From Clostridiales bacterium (GTDB lineage: Bacteria; Bacillota; Clostridia; Lachnospirales; UBA12420), in assembly GCA_003452395.1 (NCBI GenBank), contig DMOI01000054.1:34639-98638 (forward strand): DNA of 64,000 nt, written 5' to 3'. The notes below the pieces were generated by a model. That model saw only the letters and a list, made by a program, of their open reading frames with translations, did not search any database and was not told where the DNA came from. Below are positions 26,241 to 35,021 of the stretch, piece after piece. The position numbers and the translations under genes are program-made. The first letter of the stretch is position 1, and each line of letters starts with the position of its first letter.

Positions 26241-26273
26241 TCCCCACAGTTGATAAACAACGGGGATTTTTTT
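26241..26273 (+). terminator. Plus-strand terminator with no visible gene
   Basis: CCCC-GTTG pairs with CAAC-GGGG across an ATAAA loop and is followed by seven T on the plus strand. No plus-strand gene ends here. It may end a small RNA from the 26.1-26.24 kb gap or be a leftover. Confidence 0.5.
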
Positions 26274-26344
26274 GTCTTAATTTTAATATCTCTCGGTGTT
26301 TTTGATATATTCTGGTTATTATACTACTGCTCAAGGGCTATATA

Positions 26345-26596
26345 TTAATTTACAGAAAGTTTTTTATAACCATATTTCTCAAGTTCTTTTTCCATCTCAC
26401 CATAAGATTTTTCTAATAACGATCCATTTATGAATACTTCTTCATTGGTGACATCCATAAGACAAAAGTCTGGCATTATAAATGAATTCGCTTCTTCTTC
26501 TGATTTAAATTCGAAGTCCACAAAAACCAACCCTTCTCGATTGCCTGTTATAACGTCAATTTCTGCAATATAATTTTCATATGGATAAAGGAGCAT
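26345..26596 (-). pseudogene. N-terminally truncated CYTH-domain protein
   Basis: The 83 codons match the C-terminal half of a CYTH (triphosphate tunnel metalloenzyme) domain: AEIDVITGNREGLVFVDFEF, KSEEEANSFI and a DVTNEEVF region. The N-terminal ExExK signature and the first strands of the tunnel are missing, so triphosphatase activity is unlikely. Confidence 0.7.
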
Positions 26597-26649
26597 AACA
26601 ATTTATTATGCCCTTACAATCCCTGATTCTTTTCCATATTTCTTACGTT

Positions 26650-27393
26650 CTACTTTTCCATAGCACCTTGTCCTTGAATTTCAGATATTTTCACCATCAA
26701 GTCTCCAATATCTTGATTCTCTACCCCTAGTCGTTCATGATACTCAGTTACTTTACTTTCTTCTATTTTTAATCTTCCACTTTCATCATCACTTTGCATA
26801 TCGCTAATATTACCAGTTTGGAACTTAAATCCTGCACTTGAAATTGTGTTTAAATTATTAGGAAACTTCTCCATTAATTCACAAGCTGTTTCTGCCACAG
26901 ATGAAGTAGGGTTCAATTTAGTCCCTATATCGTGTACACTACACACATAACCAATCATTTCATCATCTGTTAATTTCCCTATCATATCGTCATCAGTGCT
27001 TATATCGAATGTTAATTGAACTGTTTCCGCTTTAGCCCCACTATAATATACCCCTGCTAGTAAATTACCATCCTTATCTCTCAAAAGCATTACTTCATAA
27101 GGTTTTCCACCCTCATTGGATACCTTAAAAAGAGTACCATAAGACTCATAAGTAATGTCAACCCGATTACGTTCTCCTCCTATTTCAATAACTCTCATTT
27201 CGCCTATAGCCTTAAATGTCCGAGGAATTAAGTAATTTCCAATTGTCTCAATATTCTCTTGCTCATCTCTCATCTTTAGTCCTACAATAATTTTATTTTT
27301 TGCATTATTATATACTATTTTTTTACATATATCAACCCAGTTTTTGGCATTTGCATTTCTGTATAAATTGAAAGGTAAAAAGACTTTCCCCAA
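26650..27393 (-). CDS. Hypothetical protein
   Basis: The frame of about 247 codons has no family I recognise. Its middle part contains FKAIGEMRVIEIGGERNRVD and LLRDKDGNLLAGVYYSG, suggesting beta-rich structure; the C-terminus is acidic. The marked start is a TTG with no good ribosome site, and the frame stays open ~15 codons further up. A neighbouring frame also looks coding, so the 5' end may be damaged. It follows the serine hydrolase gene. Confidence 0.45.
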   Translation of the reverse strand: MGKVFLPFNLYRNANAKNWVDICKKIVYNNAKNKIIVGLKMRDEQENIETIGNYLIPRTFKAIGEMRVIEIGGERNRVDITYESYGTLFKVSNEGGKPYEVMLLRDKDGNLLAGVYYSGAKAETVQLTFDISTDDDMIGKLTDDEMIGYVCSVHDIGTKLNPTSSVAETACELMEKFPNNLNTISSAGFKFQTGNISDMQSDDESGRLKIEESKVTEYHERLGVENQDIGDLMVKISEIQGQGAMEK

Positions 27394-27478
27394 AATAAAG
27401 CCAGTATCTTTCCCATGATTTAAATTCTTTCCACATCATCTGCCATACCGCTTCGTCTTTTGTTATTAAAAATTGGCT

Positions 27479-28669
27479 TCAAAACGACTCGCCATCGTAT
27501 ATCTCTCTTATTAATTTTTTAGGTAATTGCTTCAGCTCACTGTTTCGCACAATACAATGAGGTCCATTTGTCATAACAATTATAATCATTTTCCTATCAA
27601 AGTCAATCATAAAAGTCGGTCCTGTAAATCCGCTAAATATAATAGAATTATCACTTACTCTCTCTGATAACTCACTCTTTTCTTTAATTGGTTGTTTATA
27701 TCTTGTGCCAAAATTATTATAACAAAATGGTATCTTGCTTAGTAAATCCTTTTTATCGTTGCATCTTTGTGTGATATACTCATACATTTCGTTTATACCA
27801 TATAAAACTGATGGCATCTCTATGGAATTTTCAGTAGCATATGTATTTAAAATATTTTTTATAAAGTCTGAGTAGTCCTCACGTGTCAACATGGTTTCTA
27901 TACTTTTTTTACTTAATAATGTGTATTTGTCATCAATAAAACATACTAATAATTTTAGCATATCAGCCGCAGTACTAAATACCCCCGCATGCCCCACATT
28001 CATTCCTAGTTCGCTTGCCCTGCGTGCCTTGTTATCATGAATAATTCCAGAATGTATGCTGTCAATTAATTCTCCATTTACTATTTCATAATTAGTTGAT
28101 GCTACCCTAGACAAGTCTTTAGGCTTAAAAGATGTATCATCCATGCCTACCTTTTTTATAATAATATCATCTACAATTTGATGAAACGGACAAGAGTATA
28201 TTTTTTCAAGCAACAATGATAACACTATGTAATGAGCATCTACATATATTTTATTTCTGCTTTTAATTTGTATATTGTACATCATTGAAAGGAATTCTTC
28301 TCTTGTATTTGCACTCCCCAAGTATCCATTTGTCCATAATTCTACTTGATGTGCTAATAGGTCTTTTATTCTCACATCATCCAAATTTACAAATCTATTA
28401 TCTATGTATTTTACTTTATCATCTAAGTTAATAAGCCCTTCTTCTATAGATTTGTAAATTATAATAGCTGTAAATGATTTAGTTAATGAGGCAATATCAA
28501 AAATTGTGTTTTCTAACATCTTTACTTCAGTAGGTCTTATCAGCTGATTTCCTTCTATTTTAGTTTCCACCTGCAGCTCATTTTTAGAAAGAGTTGCCTT
28601 CTTTATTACATATCCTGTACCGTATACACCTATGTATTTTGAAAAATCTATATCCATCTCTGTTTTCAC
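27479..28669 (-). CDS. Serine hydrolase, class C beta-lactamase/esterase fold
   Basis: This 396-residue cytoplasmic protein has no signal peptide. The serine nucleophile motif is SLTK in FDIASLTKSFTAI, and a Tyr-containing second motif occurs in VDAHYIVL. The third motif is GFTGPTF in place of KTG/HTG. The family includes esterases, peptidases and beta-lactamases; the lack of an export signal argues against antibiotic resistance. GTG at 28669 and ATG at 28657 are both possible starts and neither has ideal spacing to AAAGG. Confidence 0.75.
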   Translation of the reverse strand: MKTEMDIDFSKYIGVYGTGYVIKKATLSKNELQVETKIEGNQLIRPTEVKMLENTIFDIASLTKSFTAIIIYKSIEEGLINLDDKVKYIDNRFVNLDDVRIKDLLAHQVELWTNGYLGSANTREEFLSMMYNIQIKSRNKIYVDAHYIVLSLLLEKIYSCPFHQIVDDIIIKKVGMDDTSFKPKDLSRVASTNYEIVNGELIDSIHSGIIHDNKARRASELGMNVGHAGVFSTAADMLKLLVCFIDDKYTLLSKKSIETMLTREDYSDFIKNILNTYATENSIEMPSVLYGINEMYEYITQRCNDKKDLLSKIPFCYNNFGTRYKQPIKEKSELSERVSDNSIIFSGFTGPTFMIDFDRKMIIIVMTNGPHCIVRNSELKQLPKKLIREIYDGESF

Positions 28670-28810
28670 AACCTTTTTTCATTGTTTTTATTACTTATAG
28701 CTATCTTATATAATGTCTTGTAAAAAGATTAAAATGAGTGTTACATTTCCTCTGTAGTTCTTGCATAGAAATAATACCCCTTTCAAAATTAGTTTTAACT
28801 AACTCATTAT

Positions 28811-29303
28811 TTATTTTTCACTTTCAGCACTCGTTATAGTATACTCATCCCAATCGGTGTCCCAATCTATCACGTAACCTTTATTTATATAATATACAGT
28901 ATTGTTAATTTCGTTTTCTACTCTTTTTTAAATTCATCTGTCATATCCCAGTTTTCTGACTTTTTCCCCAATTGCTCGATATCAGGATATGATGAACAAA
29001 TGCTATAACTAACTGTTTCTGGCATATAAGTCTTAAGAGCCAATATTGACCTCCTCATGTGTCCCCATGTTATAACAACAAGCAAATGATTAAAATTCTC
29101 ATTTCCTAACTCATGTTCAAGAATAATTTTACTAAATATAGCATTCTCTTTCGTATTAGTTGATTTGTCTTCCATTATAATATCTTCTTCAGGAACTCCT
29201 AAAGCTACCGCATGATCTTTAAAATATTGTGCCTCTGTTATAGAACTTGAGCCTGTTTTATCTCCGCCCGAGAACAGTATTTTAAGTGCCCTCCCAGCTT
29301 CAT
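28811..29303 (-). pseudogene. DUF218 (YdcF/SanA-like) gene, cut by an IS and frameshifted
   Basis: The reading frame from the IS edge starts LKILFSGGDKTGSSSITEAQ and continues through ALGVPEEDIIMED and LLVVITWGHMRRSILALKTY, all DUF218 features. A frameshift near 28922 breaks the C-terminus; the other frame continues RVENEINNTVYYINKGYV to a stop at 28811. The 5' part is missing because the IS1182 element lies directly upstream. Confidence 0.75.
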
Positions 29304-31023
29304 GCGAACTAGGGACGGTTCGAGGCCACTGAAAAAGTGGTCTGTTTTTAATCCTTAACTATCCTCTTTTAGTTTGCACATATTTTTTGTAAATTTTTCT
29401 ATGAATCAAACCGATTCTATAAAAATTCGTCTGTATATTAGATCATTAATTTGATTATTCTTTTCATATTTACTGCAAATATTGTTAATGCTCCTTGCAT
29501 TTCCATACCAACAAGGCCTGATGACGATGCTATATCGTAACCATGTCTTGTTTTTAACTCTCCATTTTTTGTTTCTATTTTATAACGTTCCTTGGATTTA
29601 TCTTTAAAGTACTCTGTTTCTTGAAAATCTATGTGTTCATTATGTTCCGGAGTACGTATTGTTACAGTATATACTTTAGTTTTGCTTCCTTCTTTATAAC
29701 ATCCTTCTTTAAAAGGACATTGTTTACATCGTGAGATATCAAAAAAATAACTTTCTTTTGTAAACTGTTTATTTGTCCTTTTATCAATTGATGTAGTTCT
29801 ACTTTTGTGTATACTCATTTCACCATGTTTGCATGTGTACATTTCTGCATCCTTATTATACTCAAATTCATTTTTCCTTTTTTTCCCGTGCATAATTGCT
29901 TTACTTACCTTTGATACTAGTTGTATATTATTTTCTTTTGCATACTCTATATTATCTATTTCCGAATAAGCTCCGTCTCCTATTATTGTATCTATTGTCA
30001 TTCCTGCGTTTTTACTTTTACATACTAATTCTTGTAGTTGTTTTCCGTCGTGTTTTTCACCTGTTGTTACAGTTGTTCCTGTTATTATTCTTTCTTCTGT
30101 CATAGCTATATGTGTTTTATATCCGAAAAATGATGTGTCTGCCGTTTTATGCCCTGTTTTTGCATCTTCGTCTTTTGATATTTTAATTTGCTCGATATCA
30201 TCTGTTACTAATTCTTTCAATAAGTTCAGTCTAGTCTTTACTGCCGGAATATCGCTCACACCGTTTTCTGTTTGTACTACCTTTATTACTTCTTCGCAGT
30301 ACTTTATCTCATCTTCAAGCATTCCACTTTTGGGCTTGTTTGGAAATTTAGTCTTTATCAATTCATCAATAGCGTAAACAGATTTTCTTAGATTCTTTGA
30401 TGCTTCTACTAATATTTCTCTAGCTGATTTTCTATTGTATCTACTGTATGTATGTGTTGAATCCACAATTATTGATTTACTCTTTATTATTTCTTTTTCA
30501 ATTGCAAGTTGAACTGTTTTACCAATTAGTAAGTCAAGTAATTCTAAATCCTTTAGACGAAGTTTTCTAAACTTTGTTAATGAACTTGCATTTATTACGT
30601 CTGCTTCTGGTGCAATATCAAGAAAGTATTTAAATGACATATCATATCTTGAACGCTCAACTACATCAATGTCCGATAGCGAATGAATCACTTTTAGTAA
30701 CAGATATTTAAACATTTGGATTGGATCAATTGCAGTTCGCCCGTTAACCATTGAATATTTATCTTTTAGCTCTTTATAAATAAAACTGAAGTCTATTAAT
30801 TCTTTGATTTTTCTCAATATATTATCTTTTGGTACTACTATATCATAAATGTTTGTATATTCGCTTATATTCAAGCTTTGTTGTGCGTTCAACATATAAT
30901 CACCCTTTGTTTTCTAGTATGTCTAATTATACCAGAAAAACTTAATTTATAATATAGTTTTTTGCATTTATTCATATTTTATGCTGACTTTTTCAGTGGC
31001 CTCGATACGTCCCTGATTCGCAT
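29302..31023. mobile_element. IS1182-family insertion sequence
   Basis: A complete element of about 1.7 kb with imperfect ~35-bp terminal inverted repeats, 29302-29338 and 30987-31023. The right repeat reads, inverted, ATGCGAATCAGGGACG; the left reads ATGCGAACTAGGGACG. Both end in CACTGAAAAAGT. One intact transposase gene fills it. It is inserted in a DUF218 gene; I could not identify a clear target duplication. Confidence 0.85.
29438..30895 (-). CDS. IS1182-family DDE transposase
   Basis: The full-length 485-residue transposase starts with the DUF772-type N-terminal region (YKELKDKYSMVNGRTAIDP). The DDE core shows IIVDSTHTYS, TIIGDGAYSEIDNIEYA and the late ERYKIETKNGELKTRHGYD segment with the catalytic Glu. 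A CxxC-type cysteine cluster (CKQCPFKEGCYKEG) lies before it. No frameshift is present, so the element may still move. Confidence 0.93.
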   Translation of the reverse strand: MLNAQQSLNISEYTNIYDIVVPKDNILRKIKELIDFSFIYKELKDKYSMVNGRTAIDPIQMFKYLLLKVIHSLSDIDVVERSRYDMSFKYFLDIAPEADVINASSLTKFRKLRLKDLELLDLLIGKTVQLAIEKEIIKSKSIIVDSTHTYSRYNRKSAREILVEASKNLRKSVYAIDELIKTKFPNKPKSGMLEDEIKYCEEVIKVVQTENGVSDIPAVKTRLNLLKELVTDDIEQIKISKDEDAKTGHKTADTSFFGYKTHIAMTEERIITGTTVTTGEKHDGKQLQELVCKSKNAGMTIDTIIGDGAYSEIDNIEYAKENNIQLVSKVSKAIMHGKKRKNEFEYNKDAEMYTCKHGEMSIHKSRTTSIDKRTNKQFTKESYFFDISRCKQCPFKEGCYKEGSKTKVYTVTIRTPEHNEHIDFQETEYFKDKSKERYKIETKNGELKTRHGYDIASSSGLVGMEMQGALTIFAVNMKRIIKLMI

Positions 31024-31143
31024 TTCTTGTAATATTTTCCTAAATAGTGTGTGGCTCATTTGGCTGTCTCTGGTCAATATCACTCTTGCGTTCTTACATA
31101 TTAAAGGTGCTTAAAGTTATATATTTATACATTCTTATGAGAA

Positions 31144-31175
31144 CAAAAAAGAAGCTTCCTCTAAAGAAGCTCTTA
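31144..31175 (-). terminator. Terminator of the short radical SAM gene
   Basis: On the minus strand AGCTTC pairs with GAAGCT across a seven-base loop and is followed by TCTTTTTT. Confidence 0.75.
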
Positions 31176-31190
31176 CATTGTTTTAATATA

Positions 31191-31790
31191 TCATTTTAAA
31201 AACACCTTTTCACATTCATACTTCTTTAACTTATCACGTATACTATTCCAATCACAAACATTCAAATCGTCCTTGCCAACTCTTATAAAATCTACTAAAT
31301 TAATAAATTCTTTAATTATGTATTCTGCAAATTCTAAGTTCCTTATAGGTTCAAGTGACATCCAAGTATTTACTCCTTTATTTTTTGCGACTCTATACAT
31401 TTGCTTTATATCAATAATTTCAGAGTTTTGTTCACAAGCTTCACTTATAGAGACTCCAACCCAATCATTTGTAGAAAAGATGTTTAAGTCTTGCATCAAA
31501 CATTCAGCTCTCCTTGTTAAAAATACTATTGTATTATTTCTTTTATGGAGTTCACCAATCACTTTCACAACCCTTTTTTCATCCTCAAAACCTAATGGAT
31601 ATGGGTCAACACTATAACAAATTAATATCTTTTTGCTATTATATATTCCATAATCAATTTCATTCTCTTTAATTATTCTTTCACATCTAACTCTTTCAAA
31701 CTTGCAATGTTTACATCCTATATTACAAGCATTATACAAGTCTATATAAGCATCACATACTACTGGAATATTATACTTCTTTTCAAACAT
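31191..31790 (-). CDS. Short radical SAM protein (SPL-like)
   Basis: The 199-residue protein has an N-terminal CxxxCxxC motif in YNACNIGCKHCKF. It continues ILICYSVDPYPLG and TWMSLEPIRNLEFAEYI, similar to the small spore-photoproduct-lyase-like group. It is short for a radical SAM enzyme, but both ends look natural: AGGTGGATACAT before the ATG and a terminator after the stop. Substrate unknown. It lies downstream of a broken HAD gene and could have been in operon with it. Confidence 0.75.
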   Translation of the reverse strand: MFEKKYNIPVVCDAYIDLYNACNIGCKHCKFERVRCERIIKENEIDYGIYNSKKILICYSVDPYPLGFEDEKRVVKVIGELHKRNNTIVFLTRRAECLMQDLNIFSTNDWVGVSISEACEQNSEIIDIKQMYRVAKNKGVNTWMSLEPIRNLEFAEYIIKEFINLVDFIRVGKDDLNVCDWNSIRDKLKKYECEKVFLK

Positions 31791-32254
31791 ATGTATCCAC
31801 CTACTTATTATTTTATTACCTACTCTAAATCTTTATGCATTTCTGCTTGAATCAATAGGTTTTCAACAATCGGTATTACTTGCTTCAAATCATTTCCAAT
31901 GACAGTGTCTGCATATTGAGCTATATCCCCCTTTGGATTGATAGCTATACTATAACCAGCTAATTCAAATATACCTTTGTCCGCAGGTGAATCTCCAATT
32001 GCAACTATTTCACTTTTCTTCAGTCCTAACTCCTCAATAACTTTCCTACAAGCCTTTACCTTAAAATCACTACTTCCAAAATCCTCTATTTCAATCCCAA
32101 GAATTGTTTTATCTTCCATTCTTGGATTCGTACCAAAAACACTGTCAATTTTTAATAATTCTTGATAATACATAAGAACTGGTGTTATATTTCCAGAATG
32201 AAGAACTGTATATATCCCTTTACTTTTTAAATACATAAACAGCTCCTGTGCACC

Positions 32255-32875
32255 AGAAACTCAACCACCGACCGCCTGGAGGCGGTGGGTTCAAGTTGCG
32301 GCTGAAGCCGCCTAAAGTTTTCATTTAACTCAAATTTGATCATCTAATCTAAAATTATCTGCCTTTTGATTTTCTTCAATATCTTGATTTTTTATATATT
32401 CTATAATCACTTCATCTGTCACATTTCCACTACTTGCTGCAAAATATCCTCTTGCCCACAAGTGTTGTCCCCAATATTGCTTGTCCAATTCCTTGTATTC
32501 CATTAGCAATTTTCTTGATGTTGTTCCTTTTATATGTTGGACTAGCTTGCTTACAGATATATGTGGTGGTGCTGATAACAGAAGATGTACATGGTCTTTT
32601 GACATATGACCAGCTAATATTTCCACATCATTATTTTTACATACTAACCTTATGATTTCTCTTGCTCTTTCTGCTATTTTTCCAGTCAGAACTATCTTTC
32701 TATACTTCGTTATCCATACAATATGATATTTTATATCATATATTGCATGGGACGTCTTTCGATAATTTTCCATTGCTCGTCACCCCGAGTTTAGTTTTCC
32801 ACAAACTCGACGTAATTATTTTACTTTAGGCGGTTAACCTAAAGGTTTCGCCTGAAGGCGAGGGATTTAACCCCA
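32255..32875. mobile_element. IS200/IS605-type insertion
   Basis: An element of about 620 bp carries one tnpA gene. It lacks terminal inverted repeats but has subterminal hairpins, as expected for HUH elements: CCGCCTGGAGGCGG and GCGGCTGAAGCCGC on the left, TTCGCCTGAAGGCGA on the right. It sits inside the HAD gene. No tnpB is present. Confidence 0.85.
32330..32773 (-). CDS. tnpA: IS200/IS605 TnpA (HUH, Y1 transposase)
   Basis: The 147-residue TnpA starts with the conserved YDIKYHIVWITKYRK. The HUH motif is in HMSKDHVHLLLS, and the nucleophile Tyr lies in IIEYIKNQ near residue 127. Length and motifs are complete, so the enzyme is likely active as a single-strand transposase. Confidence 0.95.
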   Translation of the reverse strand: MENYRKTSHAIYDIKYHIVWITKYRKIVLTGKIAERAREIIRLVCKNNDVEILAGHMSKDHVHLLLSAPPHISVSKLVQHIKGTTSRKLLMEYKELDKQYWGQHLWARGYFAASSGNVTDEVIIEYIKNQDIEENQKADNFRLDDQI

Positions 32876-33249
32876 TCATACGGATATTAAATAATTATTT
32901 TCATTAAGCTTATCTTGAATATCTTCAAGTGTAACTCCATTTAAGAAGTCAATCCTCTCCTTTAGAGTAGATAATCCCTTTCTGATTCCTAAATGAAATT
33001 CTTCATTTAATTTTTTACTTTCTGAGCCACATCCATTAATATCACATATAACATCTAAAATATCTGTATTTACAAGTGTTCCATCGAAATCTATCAAAAA
33101 CGCACGTATACTCATAAAGTACCTCCAAGGCTTAGTATGTTTTGTAAATTTTAATTCTTACTAGCATTATATACAATTTTTTTATATTTTTCAAGTGACT
33201 TCGTAAAATTAGAAGCTATTTTGTCATCCAATAGTAATTCCACTTTAAT

Positions 33250-33352
33250 CCATAATGCCAACCCCTTGTCCCCGTAAGCCAATGTAAGCCATTTTAGAGC
33301 ATCCAAAGCAAAGAAAAAGACCTCCATAAAATCAATGGAAGCCTATATGTAT
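33250..33352 (+). repeat. Element-end repeat, copy 2
   Basis: This is the second copy of the block with GTAAGCCAATGTAAGCC, the GCAAAGAAAAAGAC run and a terminator hairpin (GGCTTCCAT with ATGGAGGTC on the minus strand). It lies directly left of a tRNA-Leu 3' fragment. Compared with the copies at 26040 and 62849, the hairpin stem has changed on both strands so that pairing is kept. Confidence 0.8.
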
Positions 33353-33405
33353 TGCGGATGACAGGAGTTGAACCTGCACACCCTGCGGCGCTAGATCCTA
33401 AGACT
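33353..33405 (-). other. tRNA-Leu(UAG) 3' fragment: left attachment site of the island
   Basis: Fifty-three bases match the anticodon loop through the acceptor 3' end of the intact tRNA-Leu at 62930, with changes in the variable arm. The D-arm half is missing. This is what a tyrosine integrase leaves when it inserts at a tRNA 3' end. Additional GTAAGCC motifs occur just right of it (33450-33475), possible integrase arm sites. Confidence 0.8.
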
Positions 33406-33520
33406 GACTCTGTACCTTTGAAAGTCTTATTTTACAAAGCTTTCTCGTGTAAGCCAATCTTTCATGTAAGCCGATTAGAAAGTCAATAAATTTTATGTAA
33501 TTTACTACTTTTTAGGTCGA

Positions 33521-33591
33521 TATTCGTGTTCTATTCGTACTCTATTCGTACTCTATTCGTACTCTATTTGTATTCTATTTGTATTCTATTG
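33521..33591. repeat. 11-bp tandem repeat overlapping the stop of the AlbA_2 gene
   Basis: About six units of TCTATTCGTAC or its variant TCTATTTGTAT run from the intergenic region into the stop codon at 33586. Copy number could vary by slippage. No function is evident. Confidence 0.8.
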
Positions 33592-34929
33592 TTTTAAACA
33601 ATATCTTATGTTTTTGCTTCCACCAGTTTTTAGAATAACTCCCCTGTCTTCGAGTCCCCTTAATATCAAACTCGACCTATTCTTCTTAACTTTTAGGAGT
33701 TCCTCGACTTCTTTCCTCGTTATGTTTCCGTTCTTACATAAATAGTCATATATAGCCTGCTCTTGCTCCGTAAATCCAAGAAACGCATTCATAAACTTTT
33801 CAGTCGAGATATCAGATCTCTTATTGTGCGCTCTTTCATAGTTCATATCATATAGTGACATTTTCACAGAGACACTCATTTCCTCAAACTTCGGCTTTTT
33901 GCTAAATCCTAGGTATGCCTCTTGTATCTTCTTCATTCCAGTTCCCCAATGCTCGATATACTCTATCTTATGGAGTGCTCTTGCCAGTATCGGGTTTCTA
34001 AGTGCTGTCTCACCGTCAAACATTTTCTCAACTGTCATCCCACCGTATAATTTGCCCGGTGATACAATCTCTACCCTATCATCAAAGAATGCTATCATAA
34101 CATTTCCATTGTCGAAGTAATCTCTATGTATGATTGCATTAATAATGGCTTCTCTGACTGCAACTTCAGGATAAGATGGATATTCGTCCCTCTGTGCTTT
34201 CTTACCTGTAATCACTACATCAGTCCTGTTGTTGATTTTCACAAAGCGCATAGCCTCGTCAATTTGACTCACAACGGAGCCTTCTATCTCCTGCTTATCT
34301 AAAAACTTTATTTTATCTAGTCCTTCAAACCTTGCGCATCTTACGTCTACAGGGTTTTGGTCTGATAAAAGTAACGCTGCATAGTTATACTTGCCGTCTT
34401 CATTTACAAGTCCCAAGTTTTTAATCTTAGTCGCATCAAGCTGTATCCCTAGCTTCTTTGCTCTCTTTGTAAAATCATCAAAGGTTAAATCTTGCTCCGG
34501 ACTCACAGTTTTCTCAAAGCTTATCTTGCTACTTTCAAACACCATTTTCTTAATTAGCTCAATAGACGCCTGTTTCTTAGTCGTACCCACCCTGACATAC
34601 ACACCTTTGGGCATGAGTCCTACGCTCTTGATAAAATATGGTCTGTCAGCACCTCTTGCAATGTGAACGACTACAATATCTTTGCCGTCTATCACTTCAT
34701 TTTCCACGCTTACGTAACCCTTTATGTCAGCCTCGATAGAATCAGTGAGCATATTGGATACTCTCTGTGAAACTTCATCGGAGTCACTCACCCCAACAAC
34801 AGTTCCATCGTCTTCTACCCCTATGTATATTTTACCCCCATCCGTATTTGCAAAAGCAATGATTTCGCTTGCTATATCGCTTGTTATCTCACGCTTTAGT
34901 TCTGTGTGCTGTGTTTCTGCCAGTTTCAT
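33586..34929 (-). CDS. Schlafen AlbA_2-domain ATP-binding protein
   Basis: The 447-residue protein has an N-terminal Schlafen/AlbA_2 domain (ETQHTELKREITSDIASEII, GGKIYIGVEDDGTVVGV), then a GHKL-like ATPase region with REAIINAIIHRDY and EHWGTGMKKIQEA. A C-terminal winged helix (about 375-445) ends it. Relatives act as regulators or in defence; the exact role is unknown. It is the first gene of the island on its left, next to the attachment site. GAGGGGGAAGGAC precedes the ATG. Confidence 0.85.
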   Translation of the reverse strand: MKLAETQHTELKREITSDIASEIIAFANTDGGKIYIGVEDDGTVVGVSDSDEVSQRVSNMLTDSIEADIKGYVSVENEVIDGKDIVVVHIARGADRPYFIKSVGLMPKGVYVRVGTTKKQASIELIKKMVFESSKISFEKTVSPEQDLTFDDFTKRAKKLGIQLDATKIKNLGLVNEDGKYNYAALLLSDQNPVDVRCARFEGLDKIKFLDKQEIEGSVVSQIDEAMRFVKINNRTDVVITGKKAQRDEYPSYPEVAVREAIINAIIHRDYFDNGNVMIAFFDDRVEIVSPGKLYGGMTVEKMFDGETALRNPILARALHKIEYIEHWGTGMKKIQEAYLGFSKKPKFEEMSVSVKMSLYDMNYERAHNKRSDISTEKFMNAFLGFTEQEQAIYDYLCKNGNITRKEVEELLKVKKNRSSLILRGLEDRGVILKTGGSKNIRYCLKQ

Positions 34930-34969
34930 TGTCCTTCCCCCTCATGCTTCGTTCGTTCTCTATAGTATA

Positions 34970-34998
34970 TTTATACCATATTTACGATATTTTTTCAA
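34970..34998 (-). promoter_or_regulatory. Promoter of the AlbA_2 gene
   Basis: TTGAAA and TATAAA are separated by 17 bp on the minus strand, between the integrase and the AlbA_2 gene. Confidence 0.65.
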
Positions 34999-35021
34999 CG
35001 AATCTGGATAATTTCTTTTTC

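Larger units (their letters stand above)
31820..33115 (-). pseudogene. HAD-family hydrolase split by an IS200-like insertion
   Basis: The N-terminal part (32876-33115) has the HAD nucleophile motif FLIDFDGTLVNTD. The C-terminal part (31820-32250) holds VLHSGNITPV and the late VAIGDSPADKGIFELAG motif. Reading across the junction, the frame fits if the IS200-like element at ~32255-32875 is removed. So an intact HAD phosphatase gene was interrupted by transposition. RBS and start at 33115 are intact, so a 79-residue fragment might still be made. Confidence 0.85.

Noticed and set aside
33521..33591. CRISPR or iteron origin
   Set aside because: The repeat unit is only 11 bp with no spacers, AT-rich flanks or replication gene beside it.
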